Part shown: positions 9,633-18,627 of the stretch, in pieces
How the letters are laid out: every line of letters begins with the position of its first letter
How positions within the stretch are numbered: position 1 is the first letter of the stretch
From: Ciceribacter sp. L1K22
Lineage (GTDB): Bacteria; Pseudomonadota; Alphaproteobacteria; Rhizobiales; Rhizobiaceae
Reading direction: 5' to 3'
Assembly (NCBI RefSeq): GCF_017599385.1
Contig: NZ_JAGFPK010000002.1
Coordinates: 434,001-498,000, forward strand
Length of the DNA: 64,000 bases
The notes under the pieces: model-generated
Databases searched by the model: none
The model's input: only the letters and a program-made list of their open reading frames with translations
Told to the model about the DNA's origin: nothing
Translations under genes and position numbers: made by a program

Positions 9633-9764
9633 GATTTCTCCTCCCTGAGAATAACTGCAACGTTGCCGCTAGAAGTAAAGGACTTGGCTGTGGCACACAA
9701 TATTCCGCTCGAAACTTCGCCCGGATGAACCGGGCGAAGTCGTGCCTTGATGATCCGGAGAGGA

Positions 9765-10709
9765 TCAGAACGGCGAGTCGGGGAAGTAGTAGCCTTCCGC
9801 GTTCTCTGGCGTGATCAGGGTCGCATCCAGAGTATAGGTGCCGTGGACCGGAACCGCGTCGTAGATCGCCGCAGCAGTCAGTTCCATCGCCGTGCCGACC
9901 ATCGACGGCGGATACAGAACGTTGACCGGAACCATCTTGTCGCCGTCCATGACCTTCTTGATCATGTCCTTCGAGCCCGCACCGCCGATGATGTACTGGA
10001 TATCGGAACGGCCGGCCTGCTCGATCGCCTGCAGAACGCCGACGGCCATGTCGTCATCCTGGCACCAGACCACGTCGATCTTCGGGTACTTGGTCAGAAA
10101 GTCCTGCATGACCTTGAAGGCGTCGTCGCGGTTCCAGTTGCCGAACTGACGATCGAGAACCTTGACGTTGGAGCCTTCGATACCCTTGTCGAAGCCGTCC
10201 TGGCGCTCCTGGTCGATCGGGATCGGCAGGCCGCGGATGATCACGACTTCAGCGTCGGGCGTGTTTTCCTTGATGTATTCGCCGGCGACGCGACCGAGAG
10301 CCGGGTTGTTGCCGGCAACGTAGAGGTCGCGGACCGAGTTGTCGTTGACCGAAGGCGCACGGTCGACGATCGAGACGAAGGTGCCCTTGCCCTTGACTTC
10401 CTTGATCGCGTTGACCAGCGGATCAGGATCGGTCGGCAGGATGACCAGAGCGTCGATACCCTGGACCTCAAGATCCTGCAGGGCGTTCGCCTGGCTTGCC
10501 GGATCGGGCGATGTCTTCACGACGACGTTGAGACCCGGATGCTCCTTCATCAGCAGCTCGGCAACGCGATTGGCGTGATAGACGACGCCAGCCGTCCAGC
10601 CGTGGTCGGCGGCCGGAATGGATACGCCGAGGGTCTTCGTCTCCTGTGCCTGGGCAATTCCGATCATCGCCGTCATGGCGAGCGCAACGCCCATCAATCT
10701 CTTGTACAT
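9765..10709 (-). CDS. sugar ABC transporter periplasmic binding protein (ribose type)
   Basis: The 314-residue protein has a signal peptide (MYKRLMGVALAMTAMIGIAQA, about 21 residues) and a periplasmic-binding-protein 4 fold: LGVSIPAADHGWTAGVVYHA at the start, then ALVILPTDPDPLVNAI, and VVWCQDDDMAVGVLQAIE at the hinge region. It should bind a monosaccharide or polyol for the permease and ATPase upstream. GGGAGG is placed correctly before the ATG at 10709; the frame stays open upstream, but that part is not protein-like. Third gene of the ATPase-permease-binding-protein unit. Confidence 0.92.
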   Translation of the reverse strand: MYKRLMGVALAMTAMIGIAQAQETKTLGVSIPAADHGWTAGVVYHANRVAELLMKEHPGLNVVVKTSPDPASQANALQDLEVQGIDALVILPTDPDPLVNAIKEVKGKGTFVSIVDRAPSVNDNSVRDLYVAGNNPALGRVAGEYIKENTPDAEVVIIRGLPIPIDQERQDGFDKGIEGSNVKVLDRQFGNWNRDDAFKVMQDFLTKYPKIDVVWCQDDDMAVGVLQAIEQAGRSDIQYIIGGAGSKDMIKKVMDGDKMVPVNVLYPPSMVGTAMELTAAAIYDAVPVHGTYTLDATLITPENAEGYYFPDSPF

Positions 10710-10777
10710 GTTGGTTCCTCCCAATGTGACCGGGGTCCTTCGGCGTGAGACCGGGCGACCCCATGAGCCCGGCCGCC

Positions 10778-11800
10778 TCACGCTTTGCGCGTCAGCGAGC
10801 GCTGGACGAGCATTGCGATGATGATGATCGACCCCTGGATGGCACCGATCAGGTATTCGCTGATGAAATTCGAAAGCAGCATGATGTTGCCGACGAGTTC
10901 GAGAATGAACGCGCCGCAGATGGTACCCCAGACCCGGCCCGCGCCCCCCTTGAGCGCCGTACCGCCGACGACCACAGCCGTGATCGCCTGCAGCTCCCAC
11001 AGGATGCCGGTCGTGGCCGAGGTGGAGCCGAGGCGCGGGACGTAGAGCAGAACCGCGATCGCCACGCAGAGCCCTTGGATGACGAAGGCTATGGTGCGGA
11101 CGCGGTCAACGTTTATGCCGGAATAGCGTGCCACCTCGCGACTGGAGCCGACGGCGACGACATGACGGCCGTAGCGGGTCCGGTAGAGCACGAAGGCGGC
11201 AACGGCGGTGACGCCGAGGATGACGACGATCGGCACGGGAATCCCGAGGATCGAGCCGAAATAGGCTGGACGGTACAGGCTCTGCAGTTCCTGCGAACTG
11301 AGTGTGATCGCGCCGCCCTGCGACAGCCACGTGGTCAGCCCGCGATAGATCCCCATCGTTCCAAGAGTCGCGATGAACGGCTCGATCTTGCCGACCGTGG
11401 TGATGAGGCCGTTGAAGAGACCGCAGCCAGCGCCGATGACGACGGCGACCACGATCGATGCCGTCAACATCAAGGAGGGATCGGCGATCACGCCAGAATT
11501 CATGAACAGGATCATGAGGCTGGCAACAAAGGCCACCATCGAGCCGACCGACAGATCGAGATCGCCCGATGAGATCACGAACGTCGCGCCGACGGCGATG
11601 ATCGCGATGAAGGCGCTGCGGGTCGCGACGTTGGCAAGATTGGTGAGACCGATGAAGTTCGGATTGACCAGCGCTCCGACGATCAGCAGAAGGATCAGCG
11701 CCGCGAACGGCGCAACGGCGCGCATATCGACATCGCGCCAGGACCGGCTGCGTTTTGTTGCGACTTCTGCGTCGTTGCCTGCACTGGTATTCACGTTCAT
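10778..11800 (-). CDS. sugar ABC transporter permease (RbsC-like)
   Basis: The 340-residue inner-membrane protein has about eight to ten hydrophobic segments. Family landmarks are NVATRSAFIAIIAVGATFVISSGDLDLSVGS (about 57-87) and ITAVVVGGTALKGGAGRVWGT (about 267-287). It forms the channel for the ribose-type importer together with the ATPase gene 50 bases upstream and the binding-protein gene 68 bases downstream. Confidence 0.93.
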   Translation of the reverse strand: MNVNTSAGNDAEVATKRSRSWRDVDMRAVAPFAALILLLIVGALVNPNFIGLTNLANVATRSAFIAIIAVGATFVISSGDLDLSVGSMVAFVASLMILFMNSGVIADPSLMLTASIVVAVVIGAGCGLFNGLITTVGKIEPFIATLGTMGIYRGLTTWLSQGGAITLSSQELQSLYRPAYFGSILGIPVPIVVILGVTAVAAFVLYRTRYGRHVVAVGSSREVARYSGINVDRVRTIAFVIQGLCVAIAVLLYVPRLGSTSATTGILWELQAITAVVVGGTALKGGAGRVWGTICGAFILELVGNIMLLSNFISEYLIGAIQGSIIIIAMLVQRSLTRKA

Positions 11801-11849
11801 CCTCCCGTCGGCCGCCCGGCCGGATATTGTTGTTCAGCCCGCCGGCGTT

Positions 11850-13376
11850 TCAGCCGACCGCCTGTTTTCTGAGCCCCGCCGCATAGCGCATGATCGTCTG
11901 CTCGGAGATTTCCTCTCCCTCCAGCATCCCCACCAGTCGACCCTCGCGCATCACCGCCACACGGGTGCAAAGCCCGATGATCTCCGGCATTTCCGACGAG
12001 ATCACGATGATCGATCGCCCTTCGCGCGCGAGCGCGGCGATGAAGTGGTAGATCTGCTGCTTGGTTCCGACATCGATGCCGCGCGTCGGCTCGTCGATGA
12101 TGATGATCTGCGGCTCCGTCTCCATGATTTTCGCCAGCATCAGCTTCTGCTGGTTGCCGCCCGACATACGCCCGACCCGGACATTGTCGTCCCGCACCCG
12201 GATGTCGAAGCGACGCTTGGCGCGCGCCATCGCCTTGGCTTCGCTCGCGGGATCGAGATAACCGCGACGAACATGCTGCCCGAGCGACTGAAGCGTCAGG
12301 TTGGGCGTCATGCCCTCCCCGAGCAGCAAACCACGTCCTTTGCGATCCTTGGTCATGTAGGCGAGACCCAGATCGGTGGCCGCCTTCAACTGCGAAGACG
12401 GAAGGGATACGCCGTTGACCAGCACCTCGCCCTTCGCGCGCGGCCGCAAGCCGATCACCGCCTCCATCACCTCGGTCCGGCCCGATCCGATGAGGCCGGA
12501 AAATCCGAGGACCTCGCCTTTTCTCAGATCGAAATTCACATCACGGACATAACCTGTCGTCAGATCACGCACCGACAGGACGACCGTCTCGTCCACATCC
12601 GGCTCATGCTTTCCCGGATAGAGTGTGGAGAGCTCACGCCCGACCATCAACTGCGCAATCGCCTCGCCATCGAGCAGCGATGTCGGCGCGGTCTTGACCC
12701 ACTGGCCATCCCGCAGCACCGTGACCCGGTCGCTGAGCTCCATGACCTCGTCGAGCTTGTGGGACACGAAGACGAAGCTGGTTCCGCTAGCCTTCAACTT
12801 CCGGACCTGTTCGAACAGCACGTCCGTCTCTTCCCGCGAAAGAACCGCGGTCGGCTCGTCCATGAAGATCACACGCGCATCACGGCTGATCGCCTTTGCG
12901 ATCTCCACCATCTGTTTGTCGGCGACGGCCAGCGAGCTGATGAGCGCGTCCTCATCGATATTCGTTCCCAGCATATCGAGCACGCGACGCGTCTCCGCCC
13001 GCATTGTCTTTCGGTCAAGAACGCCGAAGCGGCTGACCTCCCGCCCGAGAAAAAGACTTTCGGTAACGGTCAGGTGTTCCGCGAGATTGAATTCCTGATG
13101 GATCAGAATGATGCCAAGCGCTTCGGCGGCGCTGTTGGCCGGAAGCGATATCGGATTGCCATCAAAAAGGAGACGGCCCGAGGTCGGGCTCTCAAAACCC
13201 GACAATATCTTCACGAGGGTGGACTTTCCGGCGCCATTCTCTCCGACCAGCGCATGCACCTCGCCGGGCAGCACATCAAAGTCTACGCTGAAGAGGACCT
13301 GAACCTCTCCGAAGCTCTTTGAAACCCGCTCGGCCGCCAGCACGGGAACGCGTGGCGCGCTTCCACCAGTGTCCAT
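11850..13376 (-). CDS. sugar ABC transporter ATPase, duplicated domains (RbsA-like)
   Basis: The 508-residue protein carries two ATPase halves, as in RbsA/MglA. The first has Walker [11 protein letters not shown] and a DEPTAVLS Walker B. The second has the degenerate P-loop GLIGSGRTEV, signature MSGGNQQKLMLAK and DEPTRGIDVG. I take the ATG at 13376 (MDTGGSAPRVP), where GGAGG lies five bases upstream; an in-frame ATG at 13460 would place the operators inside the gene. First gene of the sugar operon, starting 39 bases from the operator pair. Confidence 0.93.
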   Translation of the reverse strand: MDTGGSAPRVPVLAAERVSKSFGEVQVLFSVDFDVLPGEVHALVGENGAGKSTLVKILSGFESPTSGRLLFDGNPISLPANSAAEALGIILIHQEFNLAEHLTVTESLFLGREVSRFGVLDRKTMRAETRRVLDMLGTNIDEDALISSLAVADKQMVEIAKAISRDARVIFMDEPTAVLSREETDVLFEQVRKLKASGTSFVFVSHKLDEVMELSDRVTVLRDGQWVKTAPTSLLDGEAIAQLMVGRELSTLYPGKHEPDVDETVVLSVRDLTTGYVRDVNFDLRKGEVLGFSGLIGSGRTEVMEAVIGLRPRAKGEVLVNGVSLPSSQLKAATDLGLAYMTKDRKGRGLLLGEGMTPNLTLQSLGQHVRRGYLDPASEAKAMARAKRRFDIRVRDDNVRVGRMSGGNQQKLMLAKIMETEPQIIIIDEPTRGIDVGTKQQIYHFIAALAREGRSIIVISSEMPEIIGLCTRVAVMREGRLVGMLEGEEISEQTIMRYAAGLRKQAVG

Positions 13377-13414
13377 GATTTCCTCCCTGCGGCTCCTCGA
13401 CCGCTTGAGGATTG

Positions 13415-13449
13415 TGTAAACCTTTACATGCTCAATGTAAAGGTTTACA
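13415..13449. promoter_or_regulatory. two LacI-type operators in a 15-bp inverted repeat
   Basis: Two 14-bp near-palindromes of the form TGTAAA-NN-TTTACA lie at 13415-13428 and 13436-13449. Their centres are CC and GG, so the pair forms a perfect inverted repeat of 15-bp arms around a five-base spacer. Centre-to-centre distance is 21 bp, two helical turns. The pattern matches LacI-family operators. The site lies between the importer ATPase gene and the divergent LacI gene, so it probably controls the importer and perhaps the regulator itself. Confidence 0.85.
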
Positions 13450-13549
13450 TTTTCAATCATTGTGGATTTTCACGCATCGGACAGCTTCCGCCCGTGCACG
13501 AGAGGCACTAGGGTCGCGGACGATTCCCAGCACAGGATAACCACACGCC

Positions 13550-14569
13550 GTGTCCATCCAGCCGACTGCCACGATCGAGGACGTCGCCCGCCTTGCGGAA
13601 GTATCGATCGCGACCGTCAGCCGGGCTATCCACACCCCTGAAAAGGTTGCCAAATCAACACGCCAGCGCGTGAACCAGGCGATTGCGATCACCGGCTACA
13701 CCACGAATGCGATGGCCCGGTCGCTGCGCATGGGCCGTTCCAACATGATCCTGGTGCTTGCGCCCGACATCGGCGATCCCAACTTTTCGTCGATCCTGAT
13801 CGGCCTGGAAAACGAGGCCCGTGCACATGGGTATGGCGTGCTGATAGGCCACACTCAGAACGACCCGGAGCGGGGCCTGGAATACCTGAAATTCCTGAAC
13901 TCCGGACAGGCAGCCGGACTGCTGCTTTTCACCGGTCACGAGCCGTTTGGCGCACGCGAGATGGGACAGCGCCTGCCGCCGACGGTGGCGGTCTTCGAAC
14001 CGGTGTTCGGAAGTGCGCTTCCTTACGTGGGTGTCGACGATACGGCAGGCGCGCGCAAGGCGGCCGAATACCTGTTGGCCTCAGGCCATCGCTCCATCGC
14101 CTTCATCGGCGATTCCAAGACGCGGCTGGGGCATGTCAGACGCCGTAAGGGCTACGACAAAGCATTGGAGGCGGCCCGCATCCCCGTCGGCCAACGCATG
14201 GTGATCGACGGCGAGGGTACGATCGAAAGCGGCCGGCTGGCCGTTGAACAGCTCTTCATGCGCGACACGCTTCCGACCGCCTTCATGTGCGTCAACGACG
14301 CCACCGCGATCGGCGTCATGAACGGTTTGGCCGCCCGAGGCTACGATCTCCCACGGGATTTCTCCGTCATCGGCTTCGACGACGTGCCGCAGGCGACCTA
14401 CATGACCCCCGCACTGACGACGATCCGCCAGCCCCGATCGGCGATCGGCCGGCAAGCCATGGCACTGTTGCTCGAAACGCTGACGGAACCTCTGGTATCT
14501 CCGAAGGAAATCCTGATCATGCCCGATCTCGTGGTGCGCGGATCGGTGACGATGCCAGGGAAGAGATAA
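13550..14569 (+). CDS. LacI family transcriptional regulator of the sugar importer
   Basis: The 339-residue repressor has the N-terminal LacI helix-turn-helix and hinge (TIEDVARLAEVSIATVSRAIHTPEKVAKSTRQRVNQAI, about 8-45) followed by a sugar-binding periplasmic-like domain (NMILVLAPDIGDPNFSSIL and SVIGFDDVPQATYMTPALTTIRQP). The likely start is GTG, preceded by a weak AGGAT. It is divergent from the importer operon and about 100 bases from the operator pair, its probable target. The inducer is probably the imported sugar or a derivative. Confidence 0.92.
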   Translation: MSIQPTATIEDVARLAEVSIATVSRAIHTPEKVAKSTRQRVNQAIAITGYTTNAMARSLRMGRSNMILVLAPDIGDPNFSSILIGLENEARAHGYGVLIGHTQNDPERGLEYLKFLNSGQAAGLLLFTGHEPFGAREMGQRLPPTVAVFEPVFGSALPYVGVDDTAGARKAAEYLLASGHRSIAFIGDSKTRLGHVRRRKGYDKALEAARIPVGQRMVIDGEGTIESGRLAVEQLFMRDTLPTAFMCVNDATAIGVMNGLAARGYDLPRDFSVIGFDDVPQATYMTPALTTIRQPRSAIGRQAMALLLETLTEPLVSPKEILIMPDLVVRGSVTMPGKR

Positions 14570-14574
14570 AGAAA

Positions 14575-14608
14575 AGGCGGGGTGCTCGCACACCCCGCCT
14601 CGCTTTTT
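14575..14608. terminator. bidirectional terminator between LacI and xylA
   Basis: A perfect 10-bp stem (14575-14584 with 14591-14600) has a six-base loop. It is followed by CGCTTTTT on the plus strand and by TTTTC on the minus strand. It lies between the convergent LacI-regulator gene and xylA and can serve both. Confidence 0.88.
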
Positions 14609-14624
14609 GCATCGTGACGACCTG

Positions 14625-15935
14625 TCAGACGTAGCGGTTGACCACGTTCTCCAGATATTCCTGGCGACCGGACTTCGGCGCCGGATTGATGTTCTCCTTC
14701 TCGACCCGCGCCGCAATCTGCTCGAGCGTGTAGTCGCCCTTCAGCATCTTCTGGGCTTCGGGAGCATCCCAGCCGGCATAACGCTCGGCAAGCGGCTTGG
14801 AGAGCGCCTTGTCCTCGATCATCTTTGCCGCAGCCTTCAGGCCGCGCGCGCAGCAATCCATGCCGCCGATATGGCCGATCAGCAGGTCTTCAGCGTCGAT
14901 CGACTGGCGACGCAGCTTGGCATCGAAGTTCGTGCCGCCCGTGGTGAAGCCGCCGGCCTGGAGAACCTGGTAGTAGGCGAGCGCCATTTCCGGAACGTTG
15001 TTCGGGAACTGGTCGGTATCCCAGCCGGACTGATAATCGTTGCGGTTCATGTCGATCGAACCGAAGATGCCGAGCGCTGATGCGAGCGCCAGCTCGTGCT
15101 CGAACGTGTGGCCGGCGAGGATCGCGTGGCCCTGCTCGATGTTCATCTTCACCTCGTTTTCGAGGCCGTACTTCTTGAGGAAGCCGTAAACCGTCGCGAC
15201 GTCATAGTCGTACTGGTGCTTGGTCGGCTCTTGCGGCTTCGGCTCAACCAGGATCGTGCCCTTGAAGCCGATCTTGTGCTTGTACTCGACGACCATGTGC
15301 AGCATGCGCGCCATCTGGTCGAGCTCGCGCTTCAGGTCGGTGTTCAGCAGCGTCTCGTAGCCTTCGCGACCGCCCCACAGCACGTAGTTCTCGCCGCCGA
15401 GCTTCATCGTGGCATCCATGCAGGTCTTGATGGTCGCGGCCGAGTAGGCAAAGACGTCGGGGTCGGGATTGGTCGAGGCGCCCGACATGAAGCGGCGGTT
15501 GGAGAACAGGTTCGCCGTGCCCCAGAGCAGCTTGACGCCTGACTCTTCCTGCTTCTTGGCGAAGTAGTCGACGATCTCGTTCAGGTTCTTCGTGTTCTCC
15601 GCGAAGGTCTTGCCTTCCGGACGCACGTCAGCGTCGTGGAAGCAGTAGTAGGGAGCGCCGAGCAGGCTGAACATCTCGAAGGCCACATCTGCCTTGAGCT
15701 TCGCCTTGCTCATCTCGTCGCCATACCAGGGGCGATCGAAGGTGCGGCCGCCAAAAGGATCGCCGCCCTCCCAGGCGAACGAATGCCAGTAGGCGATCGC
15801 GAAACGCAGATGATCTTCCATCCGCTTGCCGAGAACGACTTCATCCGGATTGTAGAACCGGTAGGCCAGCGGATTGGTGCTGTCCGGGCCTTCGTACTTG
15901 ATCTTCTGCGTCTTGCCGAAGAAACCTGTGCTCAT
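14625..15935 (-). CDS. xylA: xylose isomerase
   Basis: The 436-residue enzyme converts D-xylose to D-xylulose in the cytoplasm and needs Mg or Mn. Family marks are [12 protein letters not shown] with the catalytic His and Asp (about 99-110), the metal-binding [17 protein letters not shown] (about 230-246) and the metal ligands in [19 protein letters not shown]. The length fits the class II enzymes. It lies 58 bases after xylB on the same strand, with a 7-bp stem-loop at 15967-15987 in the gap, and is probably the last gene of the regulator-xylB-xylA operon. Confidence 0.97.
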   Translation of the reverse strand: MSTGFFGKTQKIKYEGPDSTNPLAYRFYNPDEVVLGKRMEDHLRFAIAYWHSFAWEGGDPFGGRTFDRPWYGDEMSKAKLKADVAFEMFSLLGAPYYCFHDADVRPEGKTFAENTKNLNEIVDYFAKKQEESGVKLLWGTANLFSNRRFMSGASTNPDPDVFAYSAATIKTCMDATMKLGGENYVLWGGREGYETLLNTDLKRELDQMARMLHMVVEYKHKIGFKGTILVEPKPQEPTKHQYDYDVATVYGFLKKYGLENEVKMNIEQGHAILAGHTFEHELALASALGIFGSIDMNRNDYQSGWDTDQFPNNVPEMALAYYQVLQAGGFTTGGTNFDAKLRRQSIDAEDLLIGHIGGMDCCARGLKAAAKMIEDKALSKPLAERYAGWDAPEAQKMLKGDYTLEQIAARVEKENINPAPKSGRQEYLENVVNRYV

Positions 15936-15993
15936 GGGTATTCCCTCCTTTTGGAATAGACGTCATGCCTCCCGTTGACAGGGAGGCGAAGCT

Positions 15994-17442
15994 TCAGATG
16001 TTTTTGATCGCCGGGTAGAGCGCCCGGTAGCGGCCATAGGCCTGCTCGTAGGCACCTGAAAGGGCCGAGACCGGCTCGATCGTCTCGGCGGTTTCAGGCG
16101 CGGTGCAGACGGAAAGCGGATCGGCACCGGTCGCGGCGATGAGACCAAGCCGCGCCGCTCCGAAGGCCGCGCCGAAATCGCCGTCTGCCGGAATGTCGAC
16201 CGGCATGCCGAGCGCCGTTGCGATCGATGCAAGCCAGTAGCGCGAGCGCGACCCGCCGCCGATGGCGGTGACGCGGTCGATTTGGGTACCAGCCGATTTC
16301 AGGGCCTCAAGGCTGTCGCGGATCGCAAACGTTACGCCTTCGACCACCGCCTGCGTCAACACGGCGCGATCGGAATCATGGCCGAGACCGATAAACGCGC
16401 CACGGATCTTCGCATCGTTGTGCGGCGTACGCTCGCCGGAGAGATAGGGAAGGAAGGTTACGCCGCTTGGTCCCTTCAACGTATCGCCGAGCTCAGCGGT
16501 CAGTTCCGCCGCCGACTTGCCGGTGACGTGCGAATGCCAGTTGAGCGCATCCGTGGCGGACAGAATAACACCCATCTGGTGCCAGGTGTTGGGAAGCGCG
16601 TGGCAGAAGGCATGCACAGCGCTCTCGGGCTTCGGCAGGTAGGAACCGTTGGCTGCGAACAGCACACCTGACGTGCCGAGCGACACGAAAGCCTGCCCCT
16701 CGGCGACCGTGCCCATGCCGCAGGCCGACGCCGCATTATCCCCTGCCCCGCCGGCGACAACGACGCCGGGCGTCATGCCCCATTCGGCCGCGAGATCGGC
16801 CCTCAGACCGCCGGCAGCCTCCGTCCCCTCGACCAGAGCGGGCATCTGCTTGTCCGTGAGGTTGGTCTTTTCCAGAAGCTCGCTGGACCACTGCCGTTTG
16901 CCGGTATCGAGCCACGAGGTGCCCGCCGAATCCGACATCTCCGACAGGTATTCGCCCGTGAGCCAGAACCGCAGATAATCCTTCGGCAGCAGCACCTTCG
17001 CGACCTTGGCGAACACATCAGGCTCGTTGCGGGCGACCCAGACCAGCTTCGGTGCGGTGAAGCCCGGGAAGACAATGTTGCCGGTGATCGCCCGGAAAGC
17101 CGGATCGGCATCGAGTTCCGCCGCTTCGACATGGCTGCGGGTGTCGTTCCAGAGGATGCATGGCCGCAGCACGTCGCCGTTTTCGCCGACGAGTGTTGCC
17201 CCGTGCATGTGCCCTGAGAGGCCGATACCCTTCACGGCAGCCAGTTCCTTGCCGAACTTCACTTTGAGGTTCGCGACCGCTTCCTTGGTCGCCCGAACCC
17301 AATGGGCAGGGTCCTGTTCGGACCAGCCGGAATGCGGACGACTGACGTCGAGGGCCGCATGCCCGACGCCGATGACCTTCTGGTCGCTGTCGATCAGCAT
17401 GGCCTTCACACCGGAAGTGCCGAGATCCAATCCCAGATACAT
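15994..17442 (-). CDS. xylB: xylulokinase
   Basis: The 482-residue FGGY-family kinase phosphorylates D-xylulose to xylulose 5-phosphate, feeding the pentose phosphate pathway. It opens with MYLGLDLGTSGVKAMLID, and has SGHMHGATLV (substrate region), GAGDNAASACGMG, and the C-terminal nucleotide-binding segment AIGGGSRSRYWLASIATALG. Length is usual for XylB. It is 20 bases after the upstream LacI-type regulator gene, so they are probably co-transcribed. Confidence 0.96.
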   Translation of the reverse strand: MYLGLDLGTSGVKAMLIDSDQKVIGVGHAALDVSRPHSGWSEQDPAHWVRATKEAVANLKVKFGKELAAVKGIGLSGHMHGATLVGENGDVLRPCILWNDTRSHVEAAELDADPAFRAITGNIVFPGFTAPKLVWVARNEPDVFAKVAKVLLPKDYLRFWLTGEYLSEMSDSAGTSWLDTGKRQWSSELLEKTNLTDKQMPALVEGTEAAGGLRADLAAEWGMTPGVVVAGGAGDNAASACGMGTVAEGQAFVSLGTSGVLFAANGSYLPKPESAVHAFCHALPNTWHQMGVILSATDALNWHSHVTGKSAAELTAELGDTLKGPSGVTFLPYLSGERTPHNDAKIRGAFIGLGHDSDRAVLTQAVVEGVTFAIRDSLEALKSAGTQIDRVTAIGGGSRSRYWLASIATALGMPVDIPADGDFGAAFGAARLGLIAATGADPLSVCTAPETAETIEPVSALSGAYEQAYGRYRALYPAIKNI

Positions 17443-17462
17443 GTTTCGCTCCCTTCCGCCTC

Positions 17463-18488
17463 TCAGGGCAGGTTGTCTTTCAGGAATATGTCGAGACGGA
17501 TGCGCTCCTGTGCCTCGACGATCGGTTGTTTGTCGGCCTTGGCCTTGAGCACGCGAATGGCGCTTCTGACTTCGTGCCCAGGATCCTGGTTCAGCACTGC
17601 GTCGATCAGCCCGAGTTGCAGCGCCGTACGCGTCGTGCCGGTCAATTCGTGGGCGATCGTGAAAATGTGTGTTTCCGCCGATCGCCGCTCTAGCGCCCGA
17701 ACCAGGCCACGATTGCCGGCGCCAAGACTGTAGATGCCCAGAACGTCCGGATGATGTCTAAGCGCGTTGGTCACGAGATCTTCAGCGATCTTCGGATCGT
17801 CCCGTCCCTCGAGAACCGGCAGCACCGAAAGCGATGGAAAGTCCGAGGCGACGACGCTCTGAAAGCCCTCAAGCCGCTCGCGATGGTCCCGCACCAGCAT
17901 CGAACCCGCAAGCACCAAGAGCGATCCCTGGCGTCCGCCGGCAAAGCGTCCAAGCAGGCTTGCCGCGGTTCGGCCTGCAGAGATGTTGTCGATACCGGCG
18001 TAATGCTGACGGGACGAGGTCGGAAGGTCCGACACGAGCGTCACCACCGGAATCCCGTCCTCGACGAGGCGGTCGATGGCCTCCGCAACCTCAGGCGCGT
18101 CGACGGCGACCAATGCTACTCCCGAAGGTCCGTCTGCCCTCACGTCCTCGATCGCCCTGGCGAGCGCCGCCGGGTCAAAAGCCGGAACATCGACCACGCG
18201 CAGGTCGAGCCGATCGATGGCACCGCGTTTCGCAACTTCCTCGACCTCTCGGCGAAGCGCCACCATGAAGGAGTTGTCGCTGGTCGGAACGATGAAGACG
18301 AAGGGATAAAGCCTGCTCTTAGCGAGATTGGCCGCGGCCACGTCCCGTACATATCCAAGTTCGACGATCGCGTTTTCCACCCTGTCACGGGTCACGCCAC
18401 GCACGCCGGGACGCCGGTTGAGGACGCGGTCCACCGTGGCGAGGCTCACGCCTGCATGGGCGGCAATGTCGTGGACTGTGGGCTTCAT
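17463..18488 (-). CDS. LacI family regulator of the xylose genes
   Basis: The 341-residue protein has a LacI-type DNA-binding domain (TVHDIAAHAGVSLATVDRVLNRRPGVRGVTRDRVENAI, about 3-40) and a periplasmic-binding-protein 4 effector domain. The recognition helix starts SLATVDRVLN, with DRV where the more usual LacI sequence has SRA/SRV; this variant is common in rhizobial sugar regulators. It heads an apparent operon with xylB and xylA, so it probably controls them and itself. Its effector is presumably xylose or a related pentose, inferred from context only. Confidence 0.88.
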   Translation of the reverse strand: MKPTVHDIAAHAGVSLATVDRVLNRRPGVRGVTRDRVENAIVELGYVRDVAAANLAKSRLYPFVFIVPTSDNSFMVALRREVEEVAKRGAIDRLDLRVVDVPAFDPAALARAIEDVRADGPSGVALVAVDAPEVAEAIDRLVEDGIPVVTLVSDLPTSSRQHYAGIDNISAGRTAASLLGRFAGGRQGSLLVLAGSMLVRDHRERLEGFQSVVASDFPSLSVLPVLEGRDDPKIAEDLVTNALRHHPDVLGIYSLGAGNRGLVRALERRSAETHIFTIAHELTGTTRTALQLGLIDAVLNQDPGHEVRSAIRVLKAKADKQPIVEAQERIRLDIFLKDNLP

Positions 18489-18511
18489 TGTTCCTCCGGC
18501 AGCAGCCCTAT

Positions 18512-18545
18512 CCGAATTTCTGAGGTACGTAAATCAAAAATCGTC
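18512..18545. promoter_or_regulatory. sequence element shared with the 60.85-kb intergenic region (copy 1)
   Basis: CCGAAT followed by GAGGTACGTAAATCAAAA lies 24 to 57 bases upstream of the LacI-regulator start. A very similar string occurs at 60851-60887 beside an ABC binding-protein gene. The two differ by a three-base insertion, a T/C change and small changes at the AT-rich end. It may be a shared operator or promoter element; it contains the palindrome TACGTA in this copy only. Confidence 0.4.
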
Positions 18546-18565
18546 ACGCAAAGTTCGAAAGCCGG

Positions 18566-18600
18566 AAAAGAAAACGCCGCCCCGTTGAAACGGAGCGGCG
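18566..18600 (-). terminator. rho-independent terminator of the efflux operon
   Basis: On the minus strand CGCCGCTCCGT pairs with ACGGGGCGGCG with one mismatch and a short loop, followed by TTTTCTTTT. It lies just past the stop of the efflux MFS gene and before the LacI-type gene. Confidence 0.82.
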
Positions 18601-18627
18601 CGAGGCGGACACGGGCGGTGGATCAGG

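Noticed and set aside
10710..11000. N-terminal extension of the sugar-binding protein
   Set aside because: It would run through the permease gene; the signal peptide and strong ribosome-binding site fix the start at 10709.
11373..13322. Very long plus-strand open frame of about 650 codons opposite the importer permease and ATPase genes
   Set aside because: It lies antisense to two clear ABC genes, has no family resemblance and is Arg/His/Asp-rich as expected for a complementary frame in GC-rich DNA.
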